NCBI RefSeq assembly: GCF_000417875.1
Contig: NW_006920871.1
Location: forward strand, 225,397-289,396
Origin: Pseudozyma flocculosa PF-1
Lineage: Eukaryota; Basidiomycota; Ustilaginomycetes; Ustilaginales; Ustilaginaceae
Length of the DNA: 64,000 bases
Direction of reading: 5' to 3'
The notes under the pieces: model-generated
What the model was told of the DNA's origin: nothing
Seen by the model: only the letters and a program-made list of their open reading frames with translations
Database searches by the model: none
Made by a program: the position numbers and the translations under genes
Part shown: positions 21,945-31,309 of the stretch, in pieces
How positions within the stretch are numbered: the stretch's first letter is position 1
Layout: the number at the start of each line of letters is the position of its first letter

Positions 21945-22908
21945 ATGCTCGCCAACGTCTTTCCCCTCGCGCTTCTCGCCCTCGCTGCTGGCGCCGACGC
22001 CACCTCCGTTGGCTTTGGCAAGGTCGGCGAAACGGTCCAGTGCCTGAGGGCTCTCACCCAGCGCTCGTGCCACTCCAAGTACACCATCCCTTACGACTCC
22101 CCCGCCACCTGCTGCTACAATGGCGCTTTGGGCCCGGACCTGCCCGAGTCTGGTCTCTTCCTCTCGACCCAGTTCTGGGACACTAATCCTGCTACGGGAC
22201 GTCCTGACGCCACTACAGCCCATGGTGAATGGCCAGACTTCTGCGACGGAACGTACCCTGCCTACTGCTCGAACGTTACGGGTATCCCTGAGTACACAGG
22301 CGCCGAGATCCGTGCGGTTCTGCAGAAGTACTCTCCTGAAACCTTGGCGTTCATGGACGTCAACTACAAGGGCTACAACGGCACCGACGAGGACTTCTGG
22401 GAGCACGAGTACAACAAGCACGGTACCTGCATCACCACCAACCGTCCTGAGTGCCAGATCCCGCTGCCGGGCATCAGCAGGGAGGACTTTGTCGTGCTCG
22501 AGTACTTCAAGCAGATCGTCCGCAGGTTCAAGGCCCGTGAGTGGCGCGACGCGCCGGCGACTCTCAGACCTCGACCGTGAGGACGTTCCAGCGCTGACTC
22601 TGCTCTGTTCTTCCTGCATCCCCGCCTCCACTACGCTGACAGTCCCGACCTACGACTGGCTCGCCGAGGCCGGCATCGTCCCCTCGACGAACACGACCTA
22701 CTCGCTCAAGTCGATTCAGGACGCCCTCGCCAAGAAGCACGGCGGCATCCCCTACATCGGCTGCCGCAAGGGAGAGCTCAACGAGTTCTGGTATTTCGAT
22801 ACTGTTAAGGGCCAGTTGTCGTCGCCGCTCGCTCACTTCTACCCGGAGAACTCGACGACAAAGTCCAACTGCCCCGAGCAGGTCAAGTACCTGCCCAAGG
22901 TCTTCTAG
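21945..22908 (+). CDS. Secreted ribonuclease T2
   Basis: Two exons, 21945-22536 and 22643-22908 (phase-1 intron of 106 nt), 285 aa. An N-terminal signal peptide is visible (MLANVFPLALLALAAGADA, likely cut after ADA). T2 enzymes cut single-stranded RNA through a 2',3'-cyclic phosphate and are usually secreted or vacuolar. The first catalytic segment is AHGEWPDFCDGTYPAYC with His93, and the second is FWEHEYNKHGTC with His154, Glu155 and His159. Many cysteines are spaced as in the fungal enzymes, and N-glycosylation sequons occur (NVT, NGT, NTT, NST). The first motif is normally HGLWPD, but here the leucine next to the histidine is glutamate (position 95). The catalytic triad is otherwise complete. 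The C-terminus ends at VKYLPKVF, with no GPI signal. Confidence 0.92.
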
Positions 22909-23046
22909 AGAGCGATTTCGCGCGACCGAGCTTCTTCGGCCAGCAAACCACCATTCTGCCATGTTCCTTTCACTCGAATGATCCTATTAGAGGGCTCTCG
23001 CATTACAGGCAATGGAAAGATGGCATGAGGAACGGGGCATGATATG

Positions 23047-24051
23047 CTATGCTGCTAGTCGGCTCGACCGTCTGCGCTTGTCACCACTTTCGGCGTCGAC
23101 TGGTGGCGCGGCTGCGGCGCGTTTCGGCTTGGCGGCGGGGGCCGTCTTCGCGCTCGCCGCTGTGTCCTTCTTTGGCCGGGGCGGCGCTGGCTTGACCTCA
23201 TCCTCGACGGCTTCCACAGACGCTTTGGCGGCCTTGACCGCGCCCTTGGGGTTCCACTTTCCTGGCCAGTTTTGCCACCCACCCCGGTCGCCGAGGAGCA
23301 CGACGGCCTCGTAGGCCTCGGGGGACACCGGCTGTGATGTCGCGGATGGCAGGGGGGGCAGAAAGAGGCGATCAGTCAGTTGCCAGCCGCTCTGGGGCAC
23401 GCGAGGGCGATTTTCGCGGTGCGACGCGGGCTCAGCGCGACTACGCACCTGCACGCTCAGCCTTCCGCGATTGAGGAGGGCCATTTCCCGGATCGCACGG
23501 CGATGATCCGCAGAGAGGTACTCGATCTCGCTCTCCTCTTGATTCGATAGGTCTCCGGCCGCGATCTTTTGCAGCAGGCCTAGGGGTACGAGGCGGGGCA
23601 GCCTGCGCTGGAACGCGACGTCGACGAGGAACCACTTTGGCGCCGCGGGGTCCGACTTGGGATCGTAGTAGGGGTGCTTTGGGTCGAACGCAGATGCGTC
23701 CGGATACCCCTGCCTGCACACGGTGGCGAGGCCGGCGACGCCCGGAATCTTGGTGTTGGAGTGGTAGAAGAGGACGGCGTCGTCGAGCCGCATCTTTTCC
23801 TTCATGATCGTCTTGGCCTCGGGGTTGCGCACGCCGTCCCAGGGCGTCGTCTTGCACGCCTCAAAGTGGTCGATGCTAAACGCCACATCCACGCCCTTTT
23901 CCAGGCGCGGGTCCGGCTCGGCCTTCATCAGCCAGTGCTGCCGCGGCCGCGCTTCGGATGCGGTGGGTGAGGACGAGGTGGCATGGTCATTGCCGGGGGT
24001 AGGGGCGGAGGGTGTGGCCGCTTTGGACGAGGCTTTGCGTCTGGGCGGCAT
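23047..24051 (-). CDS. EVE-domain (Thy28/THYN1-like) protein
   Basis: Complement of 23449-24051 and 23047-23331, 295 aa. The first 36 residues are basic and disordered. The EVE (PUA-like) domain follows at about 37-215: [62 protein letters not shown] and [20 protein letters not shown]. The C-terminal 70 residues are Lys/Ala/Pro-rich and end [10 protein letters not shown], a probable nuclear localisation signal. EVE domains bind modified bases in DNA or RNA, and the eukaryotic THYN1 role is not settled. The intron (23332-23448, 117 nt, GTGCGT donor, CAG acceptor) is a multiple of three with no stop, so an unspliced reading stays open. Splicing is preferred because it brings LSVQ and PVSPEAYE together, as in the family. 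Confidence 0.88.
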   Translation of the reverse strand: MPPRRKASSKAATPSAPTPGNDHATSSSPTASEARPRQHWLMKAEPDPRLEKGVDVAFSIDHFEACKTTPWDGVRNPEAKTIMKEKMRLDDAVLFYHSNTKIPGVAGLATVCRQGYPDASAFDPKHPYYDPKSDPAAPKWFLVDVAFQRRLPRLVPLGLLQKIAAGDLSNQEESEIEYLSADHRRAIREMALLNRGRLSVQVRSRAEPASHRENRPRVPQSGWQLTDRLFLPPLPSATSQPVSPEAYEAVVLLGDRGGWQNWPGKWNPKGAVKAAKASVEAVEDEVKPAPPRPKKDTAASAKTAPAAKPKRAAAAPPVDAESGDKRRRSSRLAA

Positions 24052-24419
24052 CGGAGGGGTGCAACAGCGGGGAAGAGATGGCAGTCTGGGGTCTGTCAGG
24101 TAGAGCGGGAGCGCCGGCGCGTGGCACGAGAGGCGGCGCCAAGGGATCGAGAAGGTCATACGACGTCGACGACGACGACGTCCTGTTTGGATGGAAGAAG
24201 CGCAGAAGGAGCAGCAGCTAGCGTCTTGATGCTGCCTGGCGCGTGCACACACAGAGCCGCGGCTGATTGATGCAATCTCAAATGCCTCCACACCGTACCC
24301 TGCCAAAAGCCCTTCTCGCCGGCGCAATGAAATCATCATCCTCCCTCGTGTGGCTGGCCCATGCCCTTCTCGTCTCCGGACCACCACAACCACCACCACC
24401 GATCTCGACCAACGCAAGC
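24052..24419. promoter_or_regulatory. Divergent promoter of the EVE and Mpv17-family genes
   Basis: 368 bp between start codons. No further gene. In-frame upstream Met codons exist for the Mpv17 gene (from 24270), but the domain begins at 24420. Confidence 0.5.
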
Positions 24420-25490
24420 ATGTCGTACCGCCAAGCCTTCTCCGCATTCTACGCGCGCAACTTCGAGCGACGGCCGTGGGTGACACTGGCGGTGACCAAC
24501 GGCATCCTCGGCGTCGTGGCCGACAGCGTGGCACAAAGCCTTGAGCTCGTCTCGAGGCGGCAAAAGCTGCAGGACTCGCAGTCGGGCAAGCAGGTCGAGC
24601 TTCGACGAGAGCTCGAGGCGCAGCGAGGCGAGACCGGGGCAGGGGCAGGAGGAGGAGGGTGGGACTTTGCGAGGAACGGTCGCTTCCTCGCCTTCAACGT
24701 CGGTATGGCGCCGATCCTGGCAGAGTGGAACAGGTTCATCGAACACAGGTTCCCGCTCAGGGTGCCGGCGGCCGGCGCCGTAGCGGGGCAGGTTGGCGAG
24801 GCGGTCAAGTCGGCGGGTCGGGTCAGTGCAAAGGCGCTCGTAAAGAGGGTGGCCACCGACCAGATCCTCTTGTGAGTTCTCCTACGGGCGCGAGTTGCAC
24901 AGGCTCCGGTGCTGACCTCCCTCTTCCCCTTCTCATATGTCCCGTGACACAGCGCGCCGTTTGGTCTGGTCATGTTTGTCGGAAGCATGGGCCTGATGGA
25001 GCGAGGCACGATCCAGGGGACAAAGGACAAGTTCTCCGAGGTGAGCGCGCCGGCATCCCGCCCGTCGGCGTCGTGCCACACGTTCCCCTGTCTCACACAC
25101 GTCCTCGTCACACGCTCTCGCCGCACACGCTCTCGCCGCACACGCTCGCACACAGATGTACGCCTCCGCGCTGCTGGCAAACTGGCAAGTGTGGCCGCTC
25201 GTCCAGCTCGTCAACTTCCGCTACATGCCGCTCAAGTGAGTGTCTGCCCCGCGCCCGGTCCCGCTCCGGAGTCAAGCGAGCGACCGACGCCTGACGTCCC
25301 CTCCTGCACCCTCGACAGGTACCGCGTGCCGTTTACGAGCACCGTGGGCATCCTCTGGACCATTGGCCTCTCGCTCCTCTCCCAGGCCACTTCGACACGG
25401 CACCAGGTCGAGCAGCAGCAGCAGCAACGGGCGACGGGTGTCGCGGCAGCTACTGCTTCATCGACGGCCGACGTCGCACAAAAGGCATGA
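24420..25490 (+). CDS. Mpv17/PMP22/Sym1 family membrane protein
   Basis: Four exons: 24420-24871, 24953-25040, 25156-25235 and 25319-25490 (introns 81, 115, 83 nt), 263 aa. The family forms small four-helix membrane proteins of the mitochondrial inner membrane (Sym1, Mpv17) or peroxisome (Pxmp2), thought to act as channels under stress. Family marks: [18 protein letters not shown] at the N-terminus with [35 protein letters not shown] across the first junction; and the C-terminal signature [19 protein letters not shown], completed across the third junction. The first helix pair is separated by an insertion of about 50 residues rich in charged residues and glycine ([14 protein letters not shown]), absent from yeast Sym1. 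The tail after the last helix has a glutamine run. The start is chosen to match family N-termini. Confidence 0.88.
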
Positions 25491-25884
25491 TCGGTCGCGC
25501 ATCAGGAATGCAGAGAGCAGAAAGATCTCTCGCTTGATTCATCAGGTAAAGACAGACTGAGCATTGGCGTACGGCAAGAGGCGGGGAGAGAAAGACCGGC
25601 AGGGAGGGGGAGAGTATCGCGCGGCATGCCAGACGTTCCGGATCGACCGGAGAGGCTCGCTGCATCAATCCAAACCCCCTGGGGGCCCGCCAGATCCTGT
25701 CCTCCGCTCTAAAAGACACCGCCGCCCTTTTTCACATCGACATCGAAACCCATCGTCTTGGAACCGATCGCGACAGGCGGGGAGAGACCGGTCCCCTCGC
25801 CTGTCCCTAGAACAACACATCGCCGTCATCCTTCCATCCACCACTTCCACGACGGAAAGAGGGACGGGGGACCTGCTACGCCGC
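25491..25884. other. Convergent 3' region, no gene seen
   Basis: Spacer between the Mpv17-family stop and the subtilase stop. Confidence 0.6.
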
Positions 25885-28800
25885 CTAGTTGGGGGTGGGG
25901 CTGGGGGCGGCCGAGCTCGAGGTCGAGGCGGCGGGGGCGGCCGACTTGACGGTGAACTTGTGCGAGAGGTAGCTCTCGTAGTCGGCCTCCTTGGTGCCCT
26001 GGGTAAAGACCTTCTGGGCGCGCAGCAGCAGGCGGTACTCGCCGTCGGGCAGCGTGACGCTTCCGCCCTGGGGCAGCGCCAGGTCGCGCGTGAGGGGCAC
26101 GGCGACAAACGAGTAGTCGTCGGCGAGGCCCGTGTCGCTGTTGCGGCCGATCCACTGCTCGCGGTAGAGGGTGCCGACGATGCCGACGTCGGCAAAGTTG
26201 TCGCCGGCCTTGGTCGGCGGCGTCACGGGGACCGGCGTGGTGGGCTTGCCGGGCTTCTCGGGCTTGCCGGGCTTGCCGCCCTTCTTGGCGTTGGCGTCCG
26301 AGGCGGGGGCGGCGGCGGCGGCGTCGGCCGTCTGGCTCTGCTCCTCGGCGATCTGCTTCCTGTCGGCGGCGGCCTCGATGCTCTCGACCTGCGCGTGCTG
26401 GCGGCGGACGACGTTGAAGCCCTTGTGGCCGCCGGCGAGGGCGAGGTCGATGGCGCGCTTCCTGCGCTGCTTGGAGCCCGAGTCGTTGATGGCAATGGTA
26501 GGCTTGAAGGTGGTGTTGGCGGGGACGACGTCGATCTGGTACGAGGGGGTGCCAAAGACGAAGCGGAGGTAGAGCTTGGGGTTCTTGGAGGCGTCGGTCG
26601 ACGAGAGGTCAAAGACGTGCGAGTCGTCGGTGATGGGGTCCGTGTTGGAGTCGCCGATAAAGGGCAGCTGGACGCCAAAGAGCTCGGCGCTGTCGTCGAG
26701 GATCTTGGTCGACGAGAGGTCGCCGACGACGCCGCCGTAGGGGATGCGGAGGCCGGTGTAGTCGGAGCCGGCCGGGGTGAGGACGACGTAGCCGCTGTAG
26801 ATGGGCAGCTTGGTGGCGTCGAGGCCCGAGGGGGGCGTCACCTTGACCGAGAACGTCGTCGATCCGCCGGGCGAGACGGTGACCTTCTTCTTGCTGATGT
26901 CGACCTTGGCGTACTGGCTGGTGAGCGGGACGGGGCCGTCGTTGAAAAAGACGTCGGTGCCGTCCTTCTTGCTGATGGCGGTGCCGACGGCCTGGTGGGT
27001 GAGGCTAAAGGTGCGCGGCTTCTTGCCCGTGTTCTTGAGCGTGATCTGGTGCGAGCCGACAAAGTGGGTCGTGTCGTTGAGCTCGATGGCGCGCGGCGAG
27101 TACTCGATGTCCTGGTAGAAGGCGTCGAAGCTCTGGGTCAGGCCGCCTCCCTGCTTGACGAGCGTCTCGTACTCGCTCGAGTCGGCCTTGCTCTGCCTCA
27201 GCGGCGCGCCCGTCGATCCAAAGATGGAGAGGAGCGACTGCGGCGACGTCTTGCCACCGTGGGCGGCGCGGTAGACGGCAAACGAGCCAGACATGAACGG
27301 AGTGGCCATCGAGGTGCCCGAGATGATGGTGTACTTGCCGAGCTTGATGGGCCAGGTCGAGAGGATGTTGCCGCCGGGCGCGCTGATCTGGGGCAGCAGG
27401 CGGTTCTCGTTGCTGAGGCCGTAGGTCGAGAAGCTGCTCATCAGGCCGCCCGAGGCCGTGTCGGGCTCAGTGTTGGACTGCAGGTCGGAAAAGTCGAGCG
27501 TGACCTTCTTGCCGGCGGCAAACTGCTTGACGAGGAACTGGCCATCCTCGCGGGTGAGCGAGGCGGCCTGCTGGCCGGGCACCTGGGAGCTGACGTAGGT
27601 GACCGAGGCGGGGGCGGGCGTGTTGTAGATAAAGACGTACTTGGCGCCCTTGGCGGCGACGTTGGTGAACTTGGTGGCAAAGGGGCAGGTGCCTCGGCCC
27701 ACGACGACGACCTTGTTGGACAGGTCCGGGGTCGAGTCGGGCAGCGGGGCGCAACCGTCGTCCTTGATCTCGGGGTCGGTGCTGGTGGCGTACACCTCGA
27801 GCTGGGGCTTGGCGCCCGAGGCAAAGGTAAAGGGCGATCCGACAAGGTAGGTGATGGCGTCCTTGCCGAGGCCAGTGGGGGACACCTTGGCGGTGTAGCC
27901 GGTCAGCTGAACGTTCTGAACCGAGCCGATGGCAGCGACGCCGCCGCCCGAGGCGGGCGCGCTCGAGTAGTAGGTGCCGTACGCGCCGTCGTTGCCCTGG
28001 GCGATGACGACGGGGGTTCCGAGGTCGACGATGCGGCTGGCGACGGCGGCGCCGCCCGAGTTGAGCCAGCCGCCGGGTCCGCCGATCGAGAGCGAGAGGA
28101 TGTCGTTGCCGTCAAAGTAGGCACGCTGAAGCGCCGAGATGATGACGTCGTCCGAGGCCGAGCCGCCGCAGCCAAAGACGCGGTAGGCGCGGAGGTTGGC
28201 GTGCGGGGCGACACCGGTGAAGCCGAGCGTCGTGTCGTTGGCGGCAATGGTGCCGGCGACGTGGGTGCCATGGCCGGAGCCGGGGCAGTCGGCAAAGGGG
28301 TCGTTGTCGGCGACGGGCGTGTTGGAGCCGTTGTACTTGTCGCCGACAAAGTCGTGTCCGCCGATGACCTTGCAGCCGGGGCCGAAGCAGGCCTGGTTGC
28401 CGGGCTTGCCGCCGAGCGCGGGGTGCGTGTAGTCGATGCCGCTGTCGATGACGCCGACGGTCTGGCCGGCGCCAAAGTAGCCGGCGGCGTGGAGCTTGTC
28501 GACGCCGGTCATTACGTGCGGGCTGAAGGTGTCCTTGACGCCGGCCTCGCCCTTGGAGGCGGGGGAGCGCTTGGCGTTGGCGGCGGGCTGCGAGCCGACC
28601 GAGGTGCGGACAAAGTCGTCGCTGGCGGGGACGGGGTCAAAGGCGGGCAGGCTGTAGAGCGTGTTCCTGCGGATCGACTTGACGTTGGGCGCCGAGAGGA
28701 GGACGTGCAGGTCGTCGTCCGAGTCGAGGGTGACCGACATGCCGACAAAGAGCTGCGGGTCGTTCCACTCGTAGCGCGTCGTGTACTTGTCCTTCTTTCC

Positions 28801-29121
28801 GCGCGCCACGAGGTGCTCGTGGAAGTGGTCGACGGCGGCGGCGCGCTTGCTGCCGGCGTTGGACTTTGACGCCGACGACGCGTCGAGCTCGACAATGTAC
28901 GAGCGCGGCACAAAGGGCGCGGTGCTGCGCTGGAGGGCGACCTTGGGGCGGCTGATCTGCGCGTTCTTCTCGGCGGCGGTGCGCGACACGCCCTGCATCG
29001 GCAGGGGGCCGGCGTTGCGCTGCGAGGCGGCCGTGTCGGCGGCGAGGGCGGCAGTGGGGCCCGAGGCGAGGATGGTGGCCATGGCCAGGGGGCCGGCCAG
29101 GAGGAGGGAAGACACCTTCAT
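25885..29121 (-). CDS. Secreted subtilisin-like serine protease (S8A, PA-domain type)
   Basis: A single exon of 1,078 codons on the complement. Signal peptide at residues 1-27 (MKVSSLLLAGPLAMATILA). An I9-type propeptide follows (SYIVELDASS, FHEHLVARGKKDKYTTRYEW). The S8 catalytic domain carries Asp226 (VGVIDSGIDYTHP), His284 (GSGHGTHVAGT) and Ser604 (GTSMATPFMSGS). Between His and Ser sits a PA-domain insertion (VVVGRGTCPFATKFTNVA). After the catalytic part comes a Fn3-like domain (ITLKNTGKKPRTFSLTH). The C-terminal third includes a Lys/Gly/Pro-rich linker (GGKPGKPEKPGKP) and a Ser/Ala-rich end without a clear GPI signal. All catalytic residues are present, so an active extracellular endopeptidase is expected. 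A TATAAAG on the same strand at 29509-29515 and a GTGAGT...CTAGACAG pair (29310 to 29149) suggest a 5' UTR intron. Confidence 0.95.
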   Translation of the reverse strand: MKVSSLLLAGPLAMATILASGPTAALAADTAASQRNAGPLPMQGVSRTAAEKNAQISRPKVALQRSTAPFVPRSYIVELDASSASKSNAGSKRAAAVDHFHEHLVARGKKDKYTTRYEWNDPQLFVGMSVTLDSDDDLHVLLSAPNVKSIRRNTLYSLPAFDPVPASDDFVRTSVGSQPAANAKRSPASKGEAGVKDTFSPHVMTGVDKLHAAGYFGAGQTVGVIDSGIDYTHPALGGKPGNQACFGPGCKVIGGHDFVGDKYNGSNTPVADNDPFADCPGSGHGTHVAGTIAANDTTLGFTGVAPHANLRAYRVFGCGGSASDDVIISALQRAYFDGNDILSLSIGGPGGWLNSGGAAVASRIVDLGTPVVIAQGNDGAYGTYYSSAPASGGGVAAIGSVQNVQLTGYTAKVSPTGLGKDAITYLVGSPFTFASGAKPQLEVYATSTDPEIKDDGCAPLPDSTPDLSNKVVVVGRGTCPFATKFTNVAAKGAKYVFIYNTPAPASVTYVSSQVPGQQAASLTREDGQFLVKQFAAGKKVTLDFSDLQSNTEPDTASGGLMSSFSTYGLSNENRLLPQISAPGGNILSTWPIKLGKYTIISGTSMATPFMSGSFAVYRAAHGGKTSPQSLLSIFGSTGAPLRQSKADSSEYETLVKQGGGLTQSFDAFYQDIEYSPRAIELNDTTHFVGSHQITLKNTGKKPRTFSLTHQAVGTAISKKDGTDVFFNDGPVPLTSQYAKVDISKKKVTVSPGGSTTFSVKVTPPSGLDATKLPIYSGYVVLTPAGSDYTGLRIPYGGVVGDLSSTKILDDSAELFGVQLPFIGDSNTDPITDDSHVFDLSSTDASKNPKLYLRFVFGTPSYQIDVVPANTTFKPTIAINDSGSKQRRKRAIDLALAGGHKGFNVVRRQHAQVESIEAAADRKQIAEEQSQTADAAAAAPASDANAKKGGKPGKPEKPGKPTTPVPVTPPTKAGDNFADVGIVGTLYREQWIGRNSDTGLADDYSFVAVPLTRDLALPQGGSVTLPDGEYRLLLRAQKVFTQGTKEADYESYLSHKFTVKSAAPAASTSSSAAPSPTPN

Positions 29122-29148
29122 GTTGGGAGAGGGATCCGCTCTACGGGG

Positions 29149-29310
29149 CTGTCTAGTGGAGAGAGTTCAGGAGCGTGTCCGGAAGGGAGTGTGGTTGCAG
29201 TGCTTGCTGTGCAGGGCGAGGGGGCTGTTGTCGGGAAGCAGGCAAGGCGAGACAGAGGTCAGCGGCCGAGGTCGACAAAGGGACAGCGACGGCGCAGCGG
29301 TGAAACTCAC
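29149..29310 (-). other. Possible 5' UTR intron of the subtilase gene
   Basis: On the complement, GTGAGT starts at 29310 and an AGACAG acceptor ends at 29149, 27 nt before the ATG. It is 162 nt long. Inferred from splice signals only. Confidence 0.4.
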
Positions 29311-29508
29311 AAGGTAAGGGAGATCGTTGGAAGTCGTGCGTGCGCGGAGAGGGGAGGAGGGCTCCAAAGAGGCCCAGCGGATAGGCCAGCGAAAGACGAA
29401 GGGGAAAGACGGGGGGAGGAGGGGATAGGAAGGGGAAGGGGGAGGGGGATGGGGGGAAAGGTTGGGAGAAGACGTCTGCACCACGATGGGAGCAGCTGTG
29501 GGTGGCAG

Positions 29509-29515
29509 CTTTATA
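29509..29515 (-). promoter_or_regulatory. TATA box candidate of the subtilase gene
   Basis: Perfect TATAAAG on the complement, about 390 nt upstream of the subtilase ATG. The distance shrinks to about 230 nt if the proposed leader intron is removed. Confidence 0.45.
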
Positions 29516-30711
29516 ACTTTGGCATCGGCGTCCTCTTCCCCGCCCTGCACGTCCGAGCTGTACAGAACGAGGGGCGCAGAAGCTGATGAGACCGGAAGAG
29601 ACCCGAGGTGCAGTGTGCACGCAGTGGCATGGCGAGGCGCGGCTCGAGGCGTATGCGTAACCCCGCCCGTTCGGAAGACGGTGGTGCGATATGAAAGGCC
29701 AGGCGATGCACCAGGGCCGCCCGCGCGCGACTGCTGCTCCGGTCTGGTCCTTTGCCATGGCGACATGGACGGCAATCAAACCGCTGCACAGGTCAAGGTT
29801 GAGCTCGCCACCGGCGGCAGAGCCAGACGGCCATGCGAGCCTGACGGCTGTGGGGCCAGCAAGCCCGAGCCGGGCAACGGTGGCCCAGCTGCTGCTTGGA
29901 TGCCGCTCTCTGCTTGCTTGCAAGATTCTGCTTGGCCCTCGAGGCATCGGCTGTCGTGGTACCGTACGTGGTCGTTCCTGCGAACGGTTGCGTGCGCACG
30001 CGTGCCTGCGGGCATGAGCATCCAACAGCGGCCGGCCGGCGCAGACGATCCATTGGGCGGGCGGACGGGCAGCGAGCAGACAGCCGGACGGTGAGAGCCA
30101 CACAGAGACACCACCACCACTCTGCGACGGAGCTGCGAAGCAAAGAAGACACAAGCGCCAAGCGGACGCAGAAAGCGGCGGAAGAGCGACAAGCGATGGC
30201 GACTCGGGGGAGAGCGCAACGGTGGCCTCCGGTCGCGGTCGCGGGTTCCCTGCGTGGCCCCGAGCAAGCTTCGAAGGCAGGCAGGCAGGGTGGAAGAGGC
30301 CTGCCTAGGAGCAGCGAAGCTCGCTTGCCCCTCTTCGACTGCACGGCGTTCCGGGCCAATCAATCTCTGGCGGCCAGCTTCCGAGACGTGTTCACGCTCA
30401 GGCCGGGATGTCGTCGGGCTGCGTCGGTGGCTTATCGTCAGCAAGCCAGCCTCGCGCAACGGAGCCAGAGCAAGGCAGGCGTGGATGCCCGTGTCGAGCT
30501 AGGTTCGGCCGGCCGCCAAAGGCAAAAAGGTTGTGCGATCTACGTACGTGCAGCGTTTGCTCTCGGTACCCGGGAGGTGCGGTAATGTGGCAGCCGTTCT
30601 GGTTGGCTCGTTGGATCCGTATCGCCTTCAGGGGGGTGACGAGAGGGGGCGAGAGGGGGCAAGGGAGGGAGGGGCAGGGGGAGCCAGGGATACCTACCGT
30701 GACCAAGGGTT

Positions 30712-30729
30712 GGGGGGGGGGGGGGGGGG
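30712..30729 (+). repeat. Poly-G tract (18 G)
   Basis: Eighteen consecutive G in a purine-rich region just left of the N gap. A second run of ten G directly follows the gap at 30817-30826. Confidence 0.9.
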
Positions 30730-30765
30730 CAAGGGGAGGGAGGGGGGAAAGGGCGGCCGGCCGTG

Positions 30766-30816
30766 NNNNNNNNNNNNNNNNNNNNNNNNNNNNNNNNNNN
30801 NNNNNNNNNNNNNNNN
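30766..30816. other. Assembly gap (51 N)
   Basis: Run of 51 undetermined bases flanked by G-rich sequence. The two flanks are near-copies of each other. Confidence 0.98.
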
Positions 30817-31239
30817 GGGGGGGGGGCGAAGGGAGGAGGGGAAAGGGCGGCCGCCTGCCAAAGAGTGCCGAGCGCACGTCCGACGCACACGGCAGGCGGG
30901 GGGCGCCCTGGACCGTCGGCGAAAAACCTTCTGGCCCGGCGTCGCAAGAGCAAGCGAAGCAAGGATGGCCAGACCGACCACGCCCGGAGGCTAGGATGGC
31001 GCAGCAAGCAAAAAGCAGGCTAAAGGAGCAACCTCGTCCGAAGCGAGCCCACAACGCAGCAAGCAGGCAGCGGCGGCAGATCCTACGGAGGCTGGCGGGA
31101 TGCTGGCTGCCGCCTCTACCGGTATCTACAGTACACGGCGGGTCAGCAAGCCGAGCTCGCTCGCTGCGACCTTTGTCCATCTGTCTTGACTGCTCCTGCT
31201 CAGCGACAAGGTCAGGCCGGCTGAAACCGACCAAAGCAA

Positions 31240-31309
31240 GGCAAGCAAGCAAGCAAGCAAGAGGCAGGCAAGCAAGCAAGCAAGCAAGCAAGAGGCAGGC
31301 AAGCAAGCC
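31240..31309 (+). repeat. GCAA-based tandem repeat, about 31-bp higher-order unit
   Basis: Runs of GCAA punctuated by AGAGGCAGGC at 31260 and 31291, giving two units about 31 bp apart. Confidence 0.8.

Noticed and set aside
25564..28869. 1,101-residue plus-strand open frame
   Set aside because: Antisense shadow of the subtilase gene, whose catalytic motifs and signal peptide are unambiguous.
31240..31309. CRISPR-like or structured repeat array
   Set aside because: Simple GCAA slippage repeat without unique spacers, in a eukaryotic nuclear genome.
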